Positions 1 through 8,901 of a stretch of DNA of 44,950 bases are shown one piece after another (the first letter of the stretch is position 1; each line of letters opens with the position of its first letter). A program made the translations under genes and the position numbers. The notes beneath the pieces were generated by a model. It did not search any database. It was given only the letters and a program-made list of their open reading frames with translations, and was not told where the DNA came from. This DNA comes from an uncultured Eubacteriales bacterium (GTDB taxonomy: Bacteria > Bacillota > Clostridia > Christensenellales > Aristaeellaceae). Location: NCBI GenBank assembly GCA_902790015.1, contig CADAQF010000033.1:1-44950 (forward strand). Reading direction: 5' to 3'.

Positions 1-1
1 C

Positions 2-1294
2 GGCAGCACCACACTCAATATGAAGCTGACAGCTTCGGAATCGCTGCTGGCCAACTATTACCGCCTGTGCGTGACCGACGACGCCGGCACCTGGTATTCT
101 AACGCCGTCAAGGCCACATTGATCGACCCGCCGGTGGTCACCGCCGCCGTCTCCTTCACCAAGGCGCCCATCGGAGCTACGGTCACCTTCACCGGCACGG
201 TTTCCGGCATCACCGGCACAGCCAAATACCAGTGGCAGAAGAGCACGGACAAGACCGACTGGTCCAACTCCGCGCAGAACGGCTACGCCACCAAGGTCAT
301 GAAGCTGACCGCCACGGAGGACCTGCTCAAATACTATTACCGCCTGCGTGTGATCGACGACGCCGGCACCTGGTATTCAAACGCCGTCAAGGCCACGTTT
401 ATAACAGAGACATTCATCATCAGTCCTTCCGGCACGATTACCTTATCCGGAGCGGATGCTTCCACTATCGATGTCTCGGTGACCAGCAATACGGACTGGA
501 CTGCGGAAAGCGATCAGACATGGCTGACGGTCGGAACCAGGAGCGGCAGCGGTAACGCCACAGTGAAGCTGAGCGCGGCAGCCAACACTTCCAGCTCCTC
601 ACGTACCGCTACTGTGACTTTCAGGTATGGTTTATCCAACAGAACTGTTTTGCTGAAGGTCAAGCAGGACGGTACAGATGACATTATCTTTGATATCGAT
701 CCGGACGGTACGATATCCTTCCTGGCCGACGGCGGAACAAAACCCATCAGAATCACCAGCAACACGGACTGGACAGTTAACAGCAACCAGAGCTGGCTGA
801 CCGTTAACGTCAGGACAGGAACCGGAAACGGCAGTGTAACGCTGACAGCGGATGAGAATACTTCCTACCAAACCCGCAGCGCCACAGTGACTTTTACCTA
901 TGGGCCTTCCAATGAAGAGATAACGCTGAGAATCACACAGCCCGGCAGGCAAATACCGATGGCCACTCCGGACCCCTGGTATACTGACCCCGGAGATTAT
1001 TACTTCGAAATCGACTGGGAAGACACGGAAACGATATACATGCTGCCCGATGGCGGAATAAAAACCATCAAAATCACCAGCGACACGAAGTGGACTGCAG
1101 AAAGCAGCCAGAGCTGGCTGACTGTCACTCCCGCGAGCGGGTATAGAGACGGCAGTGTATTGTTGACGGCGGATGAAAATCCTTCCAGCGCACCTCGAAG
1201 CGCCACTGTGACTTTTACCTATGGGCCTAACGATGAAACGATAATACTGAAAGTTACGCAGTCCGGCCAGGCCACGCCGATAAACCCCGTGTAA
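2..1294 (+). CDS. Surface protein with Ig-like and BACON domains, 5' end missing
   Basis: The reading frame is open to the left edge, so the N-terminus and any signal peptide lie outside. The visible part has about 1.5 Ig-like repeats, recognisable by the repeated ending DDAGTWYSNAVKAT at about nt 75-125 and 357-400. Three BACON-type modules follow at about nt 410-675, 683-948 and 1006-1270. Each carries SNTDW or SDTKW, then WLTV, then ATVTF and a closing strand ending in QDG, QPG or QSG. BACON domains are small all-beta modules often found in carbohydrate-binding or adhesive secreted proteins; the substrate here is unknown. There is no C-terminal sortase motif; the protein ends soon after the third module. 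The BACON part looks less GC-rich than the Ig part, which may mean the modules have separate origins. Extracellular location is inferred from the domains. Confidence 0.85.
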   Translation, partial: GSTTLNMKLTASESLLANYYRLCVTDDAGTWYSNAVKATLIDPPVVTAAVSFTKAPIGATVTFTGTVSGITGTAKYQWQKSTDKTDWSNSAQNGYATKVMKLTATEDLLKYYYRLRVIDDAGTWYSNAVKATFITETFIISPSGTITLSGADASTIDVSVTSNTDWTAESDQTWLTVGTRSGSGNATVKLSAAANTSSSSRTATVTFRYGLSNRTVLLKVKQDGTDDIIFDIDPDGTISFLADGGTKPIRITSNTDWTVNSNQSWLTVNVRTGTGNGSVTLTADENTSYQTRSATVTFTYGPSNEEITLRITQPGRQIPMATPDPWYTDPGDYYFEIDWEDTETIYMLPDGGIKTIKITSDTKWTAESSQSWLTVTPASGYRDGSVLLTADENPSSAPRSATVTFTYGPNDETIILKVTQSGQATPINPV

Positions 1295-1412
1295 CTGACT
1301 GTAAGACAGTTGCTTTATTGTATCGATGGCAGTCTGAGCGTCAGTCTGATCGGCCTGTTATCAAATATCCTAAGAGGTTATCGCGCAAGAAATCATTCTG
1401 AAATAAGATTAG

Positions 1413-1459
1413 AACGGAGCTTTCCTCCTCTGCCTCAGCAGCCGGAAGCTCCGTTTTTT
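1413..1459 (+). terminator. Rho-independent terminator of the BACON protein gene
   Basis: A 10-bp perfect stem, AACGGAGCTT at 1413-1422 with AAGCTCCGTT at 1446-1455, is extended inwards by CC/GG across a one-base bulge. It runs into six T residues at 1454-1459. It lies about 120 nt after the stop codon and separates the surface gene from the ABC transporter promoter. Confidence 0.9.
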
Positions 1460-1509
1460 GGATTTATGCAATGGCATTGTGTTTCGGCGGGATTTTTTTG
1501 CCGCACGGC

Positions 1510-1538
1510 TTGCGGAAAGGGGCCGTTTTCGGTATACT
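1510..1538 (+). promoter_or_regulatory. Sigma-A type promoter for the ABC transporter gene
   Basis: A -35 box TTGCGG (1510-1515) and a -10 box TATACT (1533-1538) are separated by 17 bp. Transcription would start near 1545, about 35 nt before the ATG at 1581. Both boxes are close to consensus, and the preceding terminator supports an independent start here. Confidence 0.6.
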
Positions 1539-1580
1539 GGCTGCGGTAACCTTGACGAAAGAAGACGGGAGGAAAAGCCT

Positions 1581-3425
1581 ATGATGGGACCGGGCGGCGG
1601 CATGCGGGGCGGCCGCGGATTCATGACGGAAGAGGAAAAGGCGAATACGCCGAAGGTCACCGGGGCACTGCTTAAAAGGGTTTTTTCCTATCTGAAGCCC
1701 TATCGGGGGCAGCTGACCGGGGTGCTTTTGTGCATAGTGGTCAGCGCCACGCTGTCCACCCTGCCCAGCATCCTGACCGGCCGGATCATCGACGAGGGTC
1801 TGATCGCGGGCGACCTGCCGGTGCTGGTAAGGCTGATCCTTTTGTCCTTGGGCGTGACGCTGGGCGCCAACCTGATCGGCGTGGGGCAGAGTTATCTGAA
1901 CACCTGGATCGCCCAGCACATCACCTTCGATATGCGGGGGCAGATGTTCCGCCATCTCCAGCAGATGAGCCAGCGGTTTTTCACCTCCACCAACCAGGGC
2001 GAGATCATCACCCGCATGACGGGGGACATATCCGGGGTGGAATCGGTGATCACCAATACCTTTTCCAATATCCTTTCAAATGTATGCACCCTGGCGGTGG
2101 CGGTGACGGCGATGTACCGGAAAAACTGGATCCTCGCCACCATCGGCATCCTGGTGGTGCCGCTCTTCGCCCTGCCCACCCGCAGGGCCGGCAAGACCCG
2201 CTGGACGCTTACGCGCCAGGCGCAGGCCTGCAACGACGAGATAAACGGCATCCTGAACGAGACCATGTCCGTGTCCGGCCAGACCCTGGTTAAGCTCTTT
2301 ACCCGCGAAGACTACGAGTACGGGCGCTACCAGGAGGCCTCCCAGAGGATGATCCGCCTGAACATCCGGGAAAAGCTGGCGGGACGGTGGTTCATGGTGG
2401 TGGTCAGCACCTTTGCAAGCATCGGCCCCATGCTTTTGTACCTGGTGGGCGGCATCCTGATGATGCGCTACGACGCTCAGCTTACGGTGGGCGACATCAC
2501 GGTGCTGGTGACGCTTCTGGGCCGCATGTACGGGCCGGTCAACCAGCTGCTGAACCTGCAGGTGGAGTGGATGCGGTCGATGGCCATGTTCTCCCGGATA
2601 TTCGAGTATTTTGATATGCCGGTGGAGATCAGGAACCCGGAGCATCCGCTTATCCCCAAGGAAGCGCACGGCGCCGTGTCCTTCAGCCACGTGGACTTTT
2701 CGTACGACGGCTCCCGGCAGATATTAAAGGATGTATCCTTTGAGCTGAAGCCCGGGCACAGCGTGGCCATCGTGGGGCCCAGCGGCTCAGGCAAGAGCAC
2801 GCTGATCAACCTGATCCCGAGGCTTTATGACGTGACGGCGGGGAAGGTGCTTTTTGACGGCACGGATGTCAAGAAGCTGGACCTGAGCTGGCTGCGCGAC
2901 AGCATCGGCGTGGTCACCCAGGACACCTATCTGTTCAACGGTACCATACGGGATAATCTTCTGTACGCCAAGCCCGACGCCACCGACGAGGAGCTGCTGG
3001 CCGCCTGCGACCAGGCCAACGTGCTTGAATTCCTGAGCCGGCAGGAAAAGGGCCTGGACACGGTGGTGGGCAACCGGGGGCTCAAGCTGTCGGGCGGCGA
3101 AAAGCAGCGCCTCAGCATCGCCCGCGCCCTGCTCAAGGACCCGGCGCTGCTGATTTTTGACGAGGCCACCAGCGCGCTGGATTCCATTTCGGAAAGCAAG
3201 ATACAGGCGGCGATCGACCCGCTGGTCGAATCCCGCACGTCCATACTGATCGCGCACCGGCTGTCCACCATATTGTCGGCGGACGAGATCCTGGTGCTCA
3301 AGGACGGGCAGATCGTCGAGCACGGAAGGCACGAGGACCTGGTGAACCGGGGCGGGGTCTATACCGAGCTTTATGAGACGCAGTTCAAGCCCAGGGGGCT
3401 GGAACAGAAGGGAGAAAAGGAATGA
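1581..3425 (+). CDS. ABC exporter half-transporter, fused membrane and ATPase domains
   Basis: A 614-residue type IV (MDR/lipid A exporter-like) half-transporter that should work as a homo- or heterodimer in the cytoplasmic membrane. A Gly/Met/Arg-rich N-terminus precedes a six-helix membrane domain (about 35-330). The ATPase domain has Walker A GPSGSGKST (399-407), Q-loop Gln447, signature LSGGE (503-507), Walker B LLIFDE (523-528) and switch His559. The ATG at 1581 is chosen because GGGAGG lies just upstream; the frame is open further 5' but without an SD. No second half-transporter is adjacent, so a homodimer is most likely. The substrate is unknown; drug, peptide or lipid export are all possible. 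The stop overlaps the next gene (ATGA), so the two are translationally coupled. Confidence 0.93.
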   Translation: MMGPGGGMRGGRGFMTEEEKANTPKVTGALLKRVFSYLKPYRGQLTGVLLCIVVSATLSTLPSILTGRIIDEGLIAGDLPVLVRLILLSLGVTLGANLIGVGQSYLNTWIAQHITFDMRGQMFRHLQQMSQRFFTSTNQGEIITRMTGDISGVESVITNTFSNILSNVCTLAVAVTAMYRKNWILATIGILVVPLFALPTRRAGKTRWTLTRQAQACNDEINGILNETMSVSGQTLVKLFTREDYEYGRYQEASQRMIRLNIREKLAGRWFMVVVSTFASIGPMLLYLVGGILMMRYDAQLTVGDITVLVTLLGRMYGPVNQLLNLQVEWMRSMAMFSRIFEYFDMPVEIRNPEHPLIPKEAHGAVSFSHVDFSYDGSRQILKDVSFELKPGHSVAIVGPSGSGKSTLINLIPRLYDVTAGKVLFDGTDVKKLDLSWLRDSIGVVTQDTYLFNGTIRDNLLYAKPDATDEELLAACDQANVLEFLSRQEKGLDTVVGNRGLKLSGGEKQRLSIARALLKDPALLIFDEATSALDSISESKIQAAIDPLVESRTSILIAHRLSTILSADEILVLKDGQIVEHGRHEDLVNRGGVYTELYETQFKPRGLEQKGEKE

Positions 3426-4099
3426 CGGAACTGGAAGCGGTATATGCGCGGCATTCGGTCAGGCGTTATCAGCCTGTCGCGGTTCCGAATGACAAGGCGG
3501 AGGCGCTGATTGAAAAGCTGGCGGCCCTCAACCGGGAAAGCGGGCTGTCGCTCACTTTTTTAAGGGACGCGGGCGATGTGTTCGGGCGGCTGATGGCCCG
3601 GGCCATGGGCCTGGCCTCCGCTCCGTCGGCTATCCTGTGCTTTGGGCCCGACAGGCCGGGGCTTGAGGAGGAAACGGGCTTCTACGGGGAAGCGGCCGTG
3701 CTTTTTGCCCAGCAGATCGGGCTTAATACCTGCTGGGTGGGCATGTATAACCGTAAATCCGCCCTCGTGATTCCGCCCAAAGGGCAGCGGCTGACGCTGG
3801 CCATCGCGGTGGGACTGGGCCAGGACGGGGGAAAGCCGCGCAATTCCAAAAAGACGGAACAGGTGTCCGCCGGGCCGGACGACAAGCCCGCGTGGTTCAA
3901 AAAGGGAATCGAGCTTTCGCTGCTGGCCCCGACGGCCATCAACCAGCAGAAGTTCCTCTTTACGCTCAGGGAGGACGGGACGGTGGAACTGTCCGGCCAG
4001 GAAGGGCCTTTTTACCGGGTGGACCTGGGGATCGTCAAATATCATTTCCTCCTGGGTGCCAGGGAAATGGGCGCCTCCCCCGACGTCATCACGGTGTGA
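3422..4099 (+). CDS. Nitroreductase-family protein (TM1586-like)
   Basis: A 225-residue protein starting within the stop of the ABC transporter gene (ATGA overlap). The opening RHSVRRYQ-like segment is typical of the FMN-binding nitroreductase fold. The two-lobed pattern (a first half ending near LNTCWVGMY and a second half with LLAPTAINQQKF) matches the internally duplicated TM1586 subfamily, which resembles a nitroreductase dimer in one chain. It is expected to be a cytoplasmic flavin protein; the physiological substrate is not known for this group. Coupling to the exporter may mean shared stress or detoxification use, but this is inference only. No clear terminator follows. Confidence 0.82.
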   Translation: MTELEAVYARHSVRRYQPVAVPNDKAEALIEKLAALNRESGLSLTFLRDAGDVFGRLMARAMGLASAPSAILCFGPDRPGLEEETGFYGEAAVLFAQQIGLNTCWVGMYNRKSALVIPPKGQRLTLAIAVGLGQDGGKPRNSKKTEQVSAGPDDKPAWFKKGIELSLLAPTAINQQKFLFTLREDGTVELSGQEGPFYRVDLGIVKYHFLLGAREMGASPDVITV

Positions 4100-4152
4100 C
4101 GGGCGGACGGGCGCTTTTCAGGCTCAAGCGCATATAGATTGGATTTTTATAG

Positions 4153-4180
4153 TTGACAAGGGCGGGAAATGGTGTATAAT
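4153..4180 (+). promoter_or_regulatory. Promoter of the arg operon
   Basis: Perfect -35 TTGACA (4153-4158) and perfect -10 TATAAT (4175-4180) with a 16-bp spacer. Transcription should start near 4187, giving a 45-nt leader before argC. A strong promoter of this kind fits repression rather than activation as the control mode; see the ARG-box entry. Confidence 0.88.
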
Positions 4181-4216
4181 ATTCAGCGTTATACCTATTT
4201 CCTGCATTTTTATTCA
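4172..4216 (+). promoter_or_regulatory. Candidate ArgR/AhrC operator region
   Basis: At 4203-4216 the sequence TGCAT-TTTT-ATTCA matches the classic ARG-box half-site arrangement (TGNAT, four A/T, ATNCA). A second, less perfect site with the same ATTCAGCG core at 4181-4188 overlaps the -10 region and transcription start. The two ATTCAGCG copies (4181-4188 and 4212-4219) are 31 bp apart, about three helical turns, as expected for one arginine-repressor hexamer touching both. The regulator is not in this window. Matching is by eye to the known consensus. Confidence 0.6.
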
Positions 4217-4231
4217 GCGAAAGGCCATTTT

Positions 4232-5167
4232 ATGAAACAGGTATTCATCGACGGCGCGTCGGGGACGACGGGACTGAGGATTTATGAACGGCTCGCCGCC
4301 AGGAGCGACATCTCCCTGATCACCCTCCCCGAAAAGGACAGGAAGGATCCTTCGGCCATCCGGGACGCCCTTAACCGCAGCGACATCGCCTTTCTGTGCC
4401 TGCCCGACGAGGCGGCGCTGGAGGCGGCGGAGATGGTGGAAAACCCGGCTACCGTCGTGCTGGACGCCTCCACCGCGCACCGGACGGCGGCGGGCTGGGT
4501 GTACGGCTTTCCGGAGCTTTCGGAAAGCCAAAGGGAGGCCGTGCGCGCGGGCAGAAGGATCGCCGTGCCGGGCTGTCACGCCAGCGGCATGATCGCGCTC
4601 ATATACCCGCTGGTCGAAAGCGGGCTGATCAGAAAGGATACGGCCCTTTTCTGCTTTTCCCTGACCGGCTACAGCGGCGGGGGCAAGAAGATGATCGCCC
4701 AGTACCAGGCGGGGGAGCGAAGCGCCCTGCTGGATGCCCCGCGCCAGTACGCGCTGACCCAGCGGCACAAGCATCTAAAGGAAATCACGCATGTGACCGG
4801 ACTTACGGTGACGCCGGTCTTCTGCCCCATCGTGGCGGATTTTTACAGCGGGATGGAGGTCACGGTGCCGCTGTTTATAAAGGACGTGCAGGGATCAGCG
4901 GAGGACGTCCGCGCGTGCCTTAAAAACCGCTACCGGGACGGCCTGGTGCGCTATCAGGACGGGGATGACGGAGACGGCTTCCTGTCCGCCGCGCAGATGG
5001 CGTGGCTGGACACGATGACGGTGACCGTGCTGGGCAACGAGGAGCGGCTTTTGCTCTGCGCCCGGTTTGACAACCTGGGCAAGGGCGCTTCCGGCGCGGC
5101 CATACAGTGCATGAACCTGACCATGGGCGTGCCCGAGGAAACGGGGCTGTGCCTGGTCAGAAAGTAA
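4232..5167 (+). CDS. argC: N-acetyl-gamma-glutamyl-phosphate reductase, short type
   Basis: A 311-residue enzyme that reduces N-acetylglutamyl phosphate to N-acetylglutamate semialdehyde with NADPH, the third step of arginine synthesis. The Rossmann loop GASGTTG is at 8-14 and the catalytic cysteine is Cys115 in PGCHASG. The length and lack of the longer loops place it with the short (type 2) ArgC group. Start ATG 4232 follows a GAAAGG SD and sits 45 nt after the predicted transcript start. It is the first gene of argCJBD. The cytoplasmic pathway continues with the next three genes; argF, argG and argH are not in this window. Confidence 0.93.
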   Translation: MKQVFIDGASGTTGLRIYERLAARSDISLITLPEKDRKDPSAIRDALNRSDIAFLCLPDEAALEAAEMVENPATVVLDASTAHRTAAGWVYGFPELSESQREAVRAGRRIAVPGCHASGMIALIYPLVESGLIRKDTALFCFSLTGYSGGGKKMIAQYQAGERSALLDAPRQYALTQRHKHLKEITHVTGLTVTPVFCPIVADFYSGMEVTVPLFIKDVQGSAEDVRACLKNRYRDGLVRYQDGDDGDGFLSAAQMAWLDTMTVTVLGNEERLLLCARFDNLGKGASGAAIQCMNLTMGVPEETGLCLVRK

Positions 5168-5195
5168 CGTGAAATCCATGGGGGAGGAAGAGGAC

Positions 5196-6419
5196 ATGAT
5201 CCATCAGATATCAGGCGGCGTGTGCGCGGCCCGGGGGTTCAGGGCCAACGGGCTGCACTGCGGCATCCGCCAGAACAAGACGAAAAAGGACCTGGCGCTT
5301 ATCGTGAGCGAAGTCCCCTGCCAGGCGGCGGCGGTGTACACCACCAACCTGGTCAAGGGCGCGCCGATCATCGTGAACAGGGAGCATCTTAAAAACGGGG
5401 TGGCGCAGGCCGTCATCTGCAACAGCGGCATCGCCAACACCTGCGCGGCGGACGGCGTTGAGAAGGCCAATACCATGGCCCGGATCTGCGCGGAGGCCAC
5501 GGGGCTTAAGGAAGAAGATATCATCGTGGGCTCCACCGGAGTGATCGGGCCTTCGCTGAACCTGGACCCCATCCGGGCCGCCCTGCCTGAGCTGATTTCC
5601 GGCCTTACGGCGGACGACGCGGGCAGCGAAAGGGCCGAGCAGGGCATCATGACCACTGACACAAGGCCCAAGTCCGCCGCGGTGTCCTTCACGCTTTCGG
5701 GGAAGGAATGCCATTTGGGCGGCATCGCCAAGGGCAGCGGCATGATCCACCCCAACATGGCCACGATGCTGGTGTTCATCACCACCGACGCGGCCATATC
5801 CGCGGGGATGCTGCAAAAGGCCCTGAGCACCGACGTGCAGGGCACCTTCAACATGACCAGCGTGGACGGGGATACCTCCACCAACGATACCTGCGTGATC
5901 ATGGCCAACGGCATGGCCGGCAACCCCCGGGTGGATGAAGAGGGCGCTGATTTTACCGCCTTCATGGAGGCGCTGAACACGGTGACGGTGTCATTGTGCC
6001 GCCAGATCGCCGGGGACGGCGAGGGGGCCACGCGCCTGATCGAGTGCGCGCTCAGCGGGGCTAAAGACCTTAAAACGGCCCGGAAGCTGGCCAAGGCCGT
6101 CGTCTGCTCAAGCCTGGTCAAAGCGGCCATGTTCGGGGCGGACGCCAACTGGGGCCGCGTGCTGTGCGCCCTGGGCTACGCCGGGGCCGACCTGGACGTG
6201 AACAGGGTGGACGTTTCCTTCCGCTCCTCCGCGGGCGAGGTACAGGTTTGCAAAGACGGCGCCGGCATCCCGTTTTCCGAGGAAGAGGCCAAGAAGGTGC
6301 TGCTGGAGCACGAGATCGAGATAGCCGTCGCCTGCGGCGACGGGGACGGCTGCGCCACGGCCTGGGGCTGCGACCTGACTTATGACTATGTGAAGATCAA
6401 CGGGGATTACCGCACCTGA
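5196..6419 (+). CDS. argJ: Bifunctional ornithine/glutamate N-acetyltransferase
   Basis: A 407-residue ArgJ that transfers the acetyl group from N-acetylornithine back to glutamate and, if bifunctional, also uses acetyl-CoA. Family knowledge says the precursor cleaves itself to alpha and beta chains; the site is visible in GMIHPNMATML with Thr190 as new N-terminal nucleophile. The start at ATG 5196 is chosen for its GGGGGAGGAAGAGG SD; a GTG at 5169 in the same frame lacks a good SD. It follows argC by 28 nt. Presence of argJ implies the cyclic acetyl-recycling route to ornithine, and no separate argA or argE is seen here. Confidence 0.93.
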   Translation: MIHQISGGVCAARGFRANGLHCGIRQNKTKKDLALIVSEVPCQAAAVYTTNLVKGAPIIVNREHLKNGVAQAVICNSGIANTCAADGVEKANTMARICAEATGLKEEDIIVGSTGVIGPSLNLDPIRAALPELISGLTADDAGSERAEQGIMTTDTRPKSAAVSFTLSGKECHLGGIAKGSGMIHPNMATMLVFITTDAAISAGMLQKALSTDVQGTFNMTSVDGDTSTNDTCVIMANGMAGNPRVDEEGADFTAFMEALNTVTVSLCRQIAGDGEGATRLIECALSGAKDLKTARKLAKAVVCSSLVKAAMFGADANWGRVLCALGYAGADLDVNRVDVSFRSSAGEVQVCKDGAGIPFSEEEAKKVLLEHEIEIAVACGDGDGCATAWGCDLTYDYVKINGDYRT

Positions 6420-6449
6420 TCACAACGGAAGGACGGATAAGGAAAAGCT

Positions 6450-7313
6450 ATGCAGGAAGCCAATTTCACCAACGCCCAGCGGGCGGAGGTGCTGGTGCAG
6501 GCGATGCCCAACATCCAGCACTACACCGGCTCCATCGTGGTGGTCAAATACGGCGGCAACGCTATGGTCAACGAAAGCCTTAAGCAGCAGGTCATGGAGG
6601 ACATCGTGCTGCTGAGCCTGATCGGCGTGCGGGTGGTGCTGGTGCACGGCGGCGGGCCGGAGATCACGGACACGATGAAAAGGATGGGCAAGGAAAGCGT
6701 CTTCGTGGACGGGCTCAGGGTAACAGACCGGGAAACGGTGGACATCGTGCAGATGGTGCTGGCGGGCAGGATCAACAAAAGCCTGGTCAATCTGCTGGAG
6801 GTCAAGGGCGGAAGGGCCATCGGCCTGTCCGGCATGGACGACCGGCTGATCGTGGCCCGGCAGAAGGACGAAAAGCTGGGCTATGTGGGCACAGTGACGC
6901 GCGTGAACGTCCGGCCGGTGGTGGATCTGCTGGAAAAAGGGTATATCCCCGTGGTGTCCACGCTGGGCTGCGACGAACAGGGCAATATCTACAACATCAA
7001 CGGGGATACCGCCGCCGCCGCGGTGGCCGGGGCGCTGGGGGCGCGCAGGCTCATCCTGATGACGGACATCGACGGGATCCTCAGGGACCCTTCAGATCCC
7101 CAGAGCCTCATCCCCGTGCTGACCGTGGCGCAGGCGAGACAATTGCAGGGAGAGGGCGTCATTTCAGGCGGCATGATCCCCAAGGTGGAATGCTGCATTT
7201 CGGCCATCGACAGCGGGGTCAAGAAGGTCATCATCCTGGACGGCAGGGTGCCGCACGCGCTGCTGATGGAGCTTTTGACCGACCAGGGCGCGGGAACGAT
7301 GATCCAGTCCTGA
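6450..7313 (+). CDS. argB: Acetylglutamate kinase
   Basis: A 287-residue amino acid kinase that phosphorylates N-acetylglutamate. Signature segments are VVKYGGNAM (31-39, with Lys33 for phosphate contact) and the glycine-rich VHGGGP (65-70). Its N-terminal extra helix (about 25 residues before the first strand) resembles the hexameric, arginine-inhibited form of the enzyme; feedback control is therefore likely but inferred. It lies 30 nt after argJ with AAGGA upstream, inside the arg operon. Confidence 0.93.
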   Translation: MQEANFTNAQRAEVLVQAMPNIQHYTGSIVVVKYGGNAMVNESLKQQVMEDIVLLSLIGVRVVLVHGGGPEITDTMKRMGKESVFVDGLRVTDRETVDIVQMVLAGRINKSLVNLLEVKGGRAIGLSGMDDRLIVARQKDEKLGYVGTVTRVNVRPVVDLLEKGYIPVVSTLGCDEQGNIYNINGDTAAAAVAGALGARRLILMTDIDGILRDPSDPQSLIPVLTVAQARQLQGEGVISGGMIPKVECCISAIDSGVKKVIILDGRVPHALLMELLTDQGAGTMIQS

Positions 7314-7350
7314 CGCGCGGCGGAGGGATAAGGAGAACTGGGGGTACACT

Positions 7351-8526
7351 ATGGACAGGATTCAGGAGCTTGATTCGCGCTTTATCGCCCATACCTACGG
7401 CAGGTTCCCCGTGACGCTCGTTTCGGGCAGGGGGTCGGTGGCGCTGGACGAACAGGGAAAAGAATACATCGACATGGGCAGCGGCATCGGCGTGACGGCC
7501 TTTGGGCTGGCGGACGAAAAATGGGCTGAGGCCGTGAGCGCGCAGGCGCATACGCTGCAGCACATGTCCAACCTTTACTATACGGCGCCCTGCGTGCGGC
7601 TGGCCGAGCTGCTGTGCGAAAAGACGGGACTCAAAAAGGTCTTCTTCGGCAATTCCGGGGCGGAGGCCAACGAGTGCGCCGTCAAGGTGGCCCGCAAGTG
7701 GGCGCAGGACAAAAAGGGCGTGGACTTTGGGACCGTCATCACGCTTAAAAACTCCTTCCACGGGCGGACGCTGACCACCCTGGCCGCGACCGGGCAGGAT
7801 CATTACCACGAGCTGTTTCAGCCGCTGACGCCGGGCTTCGTCCACGCGGAGCCGGAAAACCTGGAGGACATGGAGCGGCTGCTTAAGGAAAACAAGGCGG
7901 CCGGCATCCTGCTTGAGTGCGTGCAGGGCGAGGGCGGCGTGGTGGTGATGAGCCCGGAATACCTGCGGGGCGTGGAGCGTCTGGCCCGGCAGTACGACGT
8001 CCTTCTGATGGTGGACGAGGTACAGACCGGCAACGGCCGCACCGGACGGATGTATGCGTATATGCACGCAGGCATTCGGCCCGACGTCGTGACCACGGCC
8101 AAGGGCCTGGGCGGCGGCCTGCCGCTGGGGGCCTGCCTGATCGGCGAAAGGGCGCAGGACGTGCTGGGCCCGGGGGATCACGGCTCCACCTTTGGGGGCA
8201 ACCCCGTCTGCTGCGCGGGCGCGGTCAGCGTCGTGGAGCGGCTGGACGACCGTCTGCTGGACGAGGTCCGGCAGAAGGGAGACCATATCCGGGAATGCCT
8301 TTGCCATGCGGAGGGCGTCAGGGATATTTCGGGCCTGGGCCTGATGGTGGGCATCCTGCCCGGCAAGAGGCCGGCCGCCCAGGTGGTCAGGGGCTGTATG
8401 GAAAAGGGCGTGCTGTGCCTGACAGCCAAGGACCGCGTGCGGCTGCTGCCGGCGCTCAATATCCCCCTGCCCGTGCTGGATAAAGCCCTGGCCGTGCTCA
8501 GGGAAGAGCTGGCCGCCGATGCATAA
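7351..8526 (+). CDS. argD: Acetylornithine aminotransferase
   Basis: A 391-residue class III pyridoxal-phosphate aminotransferase converting N-acetylglutamate semialdehyde to N-acetylornithine. The PLP lysine is Lys251 in TTAKGLGGG, and the cofactor-binding VDEVQTG is at 221-227. NSFHGRTL at 134-141 is another family hallmark. The length is normal for ArgD. It is the last gene of argCJBD and is followed by a strong terminator at 8670. In some bacteria the same enzyme also serves lysine synthesis; that cannot be judged here. Confidence 0.92.
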   Translation: MDRIQELDSRFIAHTYGRFPVTLVSGRGSVALDEQGKEYIDMGSGIGVTAFGLADEKWAEAVSAQAHTLQHMSNLYYTAPCVRLAELLCEKTGLKKVFFGNSGAEANECAVKVARKWAQDKKGVDFGTVITLKNSFHGRTLTTLAATGQDHYHELFQPLTPGFVHAEPENLEDMERLLKENKAAGILLECVQGEGGVVVMSPEYLRGVERLARQYDVLLMVDEVQTGNGRTGRMYAYMHAGIRPDVVTTAKGLGGGLPLGACLIGERAQDVLGPGDHGSTFGGNPVCCAGAVSVVERLDDRLLDEVRQKGDHIRECLCHAEGVRDISGLGLMVGILPGKRPAAQVVRGCMEKGVLCLTAKDRVRLLPALNIPLPVLDKALAVLREELAADA

Positions 8527-8669
8527 GCCCGCGTGAGGCCCGGGGCAGATTCCGGATAAGCCGCGCGTCCGGCTGTGCCTGTCAAAACAGCGGCAGTAGT
8601 AATTAAATAACGCCTGGCCGTCAGCGCTGGCTGAAGCAGGGCGGGGCAGACTATAAATCGTCATCAGCA

Positions 8670-8695
8670 CCGGGAGAGCGATCTCCCGGCTTTTT
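8670..8695 (+). terminator. Terminator of the arg operon
   Basis: An 8-bp perfect stem CCGGGAGA (8670-8677) / TCTCCCGG (8682-8689) with a GCGA tetraloop is followed by C and five T residues (8691-8695). It lies 144 nt after the argD stop codon. Confidence 0.9.
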
Positions 8696-8831
8696 CATGG
8701 GGATAGCAACAGCGGCGGAAGGGCCGGCAGGCACTGGAAGAGACGGCCGATACGAAGGAGTCGGACGGCTTTGAACCCTGCCTTACGGACGCGGGGAGAC
8801 AGAAAAAGCGTGCGACTGCGAGGAGGGAACG

Positions 8832-8862
8832 AAAAAAACCTCCTGCCAAGGTGGACAGGAGG
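8832..8862 (-). terminator. Terminator of the coiled-coil protein gene
   Basis: Read on the minus strand, CCTCCTG (8862-8856) pairs with CAGGAGG (8845-8839) and is followed by seven T residues (8838-8832). It lies 40 nt beyond the stop codon of the minus-strand gene. Confidence 0.85.
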
Positions 8863-8901
8863 AAAATGATCCGCTGTTGGGAACGGGGCCCGGAGGGGCG
8901 G

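Larger units (their letters stand above)
8527..8901. other. Gene-free stretch between argD and the coiled-coil gene
   Basis: No convincing gene is seen. It holds the arg operon terminator (8670-8695), about 135 nt with no recognisable signal, and the terminator of the convergent minus-strand gene (8832-8862). Long frames through 8664-9243 on both strands are by-products of the GC-rich repeats in the neighbouring gene. Confidence 0.6.

Noticed and set aside
4100..4231. T-box or riboswitch before argC
   Set aside because: The predicted leader is only about 45 nt, too short for a T-box, and the ARG-box explains regulation better.
7231..8670. A 479-residue open frame on the minus strand opposite argD
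   Set aside because: It mirrors argD codons, is His/Gln/Ala-rich, and lies over the arg operon terminator.
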